From assembly GCA_945901835.1 (NCBI GenBank), contig CAMDMH010000223.1, positions 1 to 5,988 on the forward strand: DNA of 5,988 nucleotides. The letters run 5' to 3'. This document shows positions 5,358 through 5,988 of the stretch, in pieces. How positions within the stretch are numbered: position 1 is the stretch's first letter; each line of letters starts with the position of its first letter. The DNA comes from Devosia equisanguinis (GTDB lineage: Bacteria > Pseudomonadota > Alphaproteobacteria > Rhizobiales > Hyphomicrobiaceae). The position numbers and the translations under genes were made by a program. Under the pieces are notes generated by a model. The model was not told the origin of the DNA, did not search any database, and saw only the letters and a program-made list of their open reading frames with translations.

Positions 5358-5988
5358 ATGAAGACCACACTGCCAACGATCGATCGGCGGCTGGCGCTTT
5401 CGATGATGGGCGCTGCGATGCTGGCGCCCCGCGCGCGCGCGCAAGCGCCCGTGCGGATCGGCGCGCTGTTCGCCGGCCGCGTCGACGACGGCGGCTTCAT
5501 GCAGGCGGACTTCGGCGGGCTGAAGCTCGCGGAGGAGCGGCTCGGCGCCAAGATCTCGTTCGTCCAGGGCATTCCGACGCAACGAGACGAGCTAGCCAAG
5601 GCAATGCGCGAACTCGCCAAGGACAAGCCGGATGTCGTGATCGCTCACGGCGGGCAGAACAACGATGCGGCGAAGCTCGTCGCGGCCGAATTGCCGGACA
5701 TGCGTTTCGTCGTCACGCAGGGCGCGGTGTCGGGACCGAACCTGGCCAGCTACGAGGTGCTGCAGGAATTGTCGGCCTATCTCGCGGGTGTGCTCGCCGC
5801 GATGCTGACCAAGAGCGGAACCGTCGGGCATCTGTCGGGCATCAAGTTCGCGTCTTCACTGAAGGCACGGGCTGCGTTCATCAACGGCGTCACCGACGCG
5901 AACCCCAAGGTCAAGGTTCTGACGGGGTTCACGGGCAGCATGGACAATGCGGCGCTGGCCAAGCGCGGCACGATCGCGTTGGCGGATG
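5358..5988 (+). CDS. BMP-family (PnrA-like) ABC transporter solute-binding protein, 3' end cut by window
   Basis: The first 210 codons are present and the frame is open at the right edge; full-length relatives are about 330-360 residues. A signal peptide with a twin-arginine pattern (IDRRLAL, residues 8-14) ends at ARA, with probable cleavage before Gln29. There is no lipobox cysteine, so it looks soluble in the periplasm and possibly Tat-exported. The mature part begins VRIGALFAG. It shows VDDGGFMQADFGGLKLAEE (42-60), equivalent to the D-x-SFNQ ligand loop of the family, then VVIAHGGQNND, SAYLAGVLAAMLTKSGTVGHLSG and FINGVTDANPKVKV, all typical of the Bmp domain. Relatives bind nucleosides or other nitrogen compounds for an ABC importer. 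GAGGA at 5349-5353 is the ribosome-binding site, with a short 4-base spacing. Only 50 bases separate it from the TAXI-like gene, so they are probably cotranscribed. Permease and ATPase genes would be expected further right. Confidence 0.85.
   Translation, partial: MKTTLPTIDRRLALSMMGAAMLAPRARAQAPVRIGALFAGRVDDGGFMQADFGGLKLAEERLGAKISFVQGIPTQRDELAKAMRELAKDKPDVVIAHGGQNNDAAKLVAAELPDMRFVVTQGAVSGPNLASYEVLQELSAYLAGVLAAMLTKSGTVGHLSGIKFASSLKARAAFINGVTDANPKVKVLTGFTGSMDNAALAKRGTIALAD

Noticed and set aside
4243..5376. A 377-codon minus-strand frame opposite the TAXI-like gene
   Set aside because: It is antisense to a gene with a signal peptide, a Shine-Dalgarno sequence and family motifs. Its translation is rich in Arg, Leu, Glu and His, as expected for a shadow frame.

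Overview
The window is high-GC DNA that looks like an alphaproteobacterium of the Hyphomicrobiales, most like Bradyrhizobium and its relatives. This rests on the LeuA sequence, the leucine-rich leader ORF in front of it, and the style of the solute-binding proteins. Genus is an inference; no search was run.

Left part, minus strand. A complete 2-isopropylmalate synthase gene (leuA) occupies 568-2160. It is preceded by a 40-codon leader ORF (2287-2409) with eight leucine codons in ten, the hallmark of a ribosome-mediated leucine attenuator. The leader mRNA can form a compact 8-bp hairpin just after the leader stop. The first leucine-codon block is also complementary (9 of 10) to the leuA Shine-Dalgarno region, so control at translation is possible. 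A candidate promoter lies at 2439-2468. Just past the leuA stop is a strong 12-bp hairpin (530-556) overlapping a second inverted repeat, probably the leuA terminator or a palindromic repeat element. Positions 172-529 hold no convincing gene. A weak ORF with one possible membrane helix runs off the left edge from 171.

Right part, plus strand, divergent from leuA. Three genes lie in the same direction: an FMN-dependent monooxygenase of the NtaA/SnaA/DszA family (2620-3978), a secreted TAXI/NMT1-like solute-binding protein (4225-5307), and the first 210 codons of a secreted BMP-family (PnrA-like) ABC solute-binding protein (5358 to the right edge). The monooxygenase and TAXI genes are 246 bp apart, with a 9-bp tandem repeat between them. 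The two binding-protein genes are 50 bp apart. Together they look like the start of an uptake-and-oxidation locus for an unknown organic compound. Monooxygenases of this family act on chelators, organosulfur compounds and N- or S-heterocycles, but the substrate cannot be read from the sequence.

No tRNA, rRNA, CRISPR array, insertion sequence or phage gene was seen. The most interesting element is the compact leu leader with its possible dual regulatory RNA structures.
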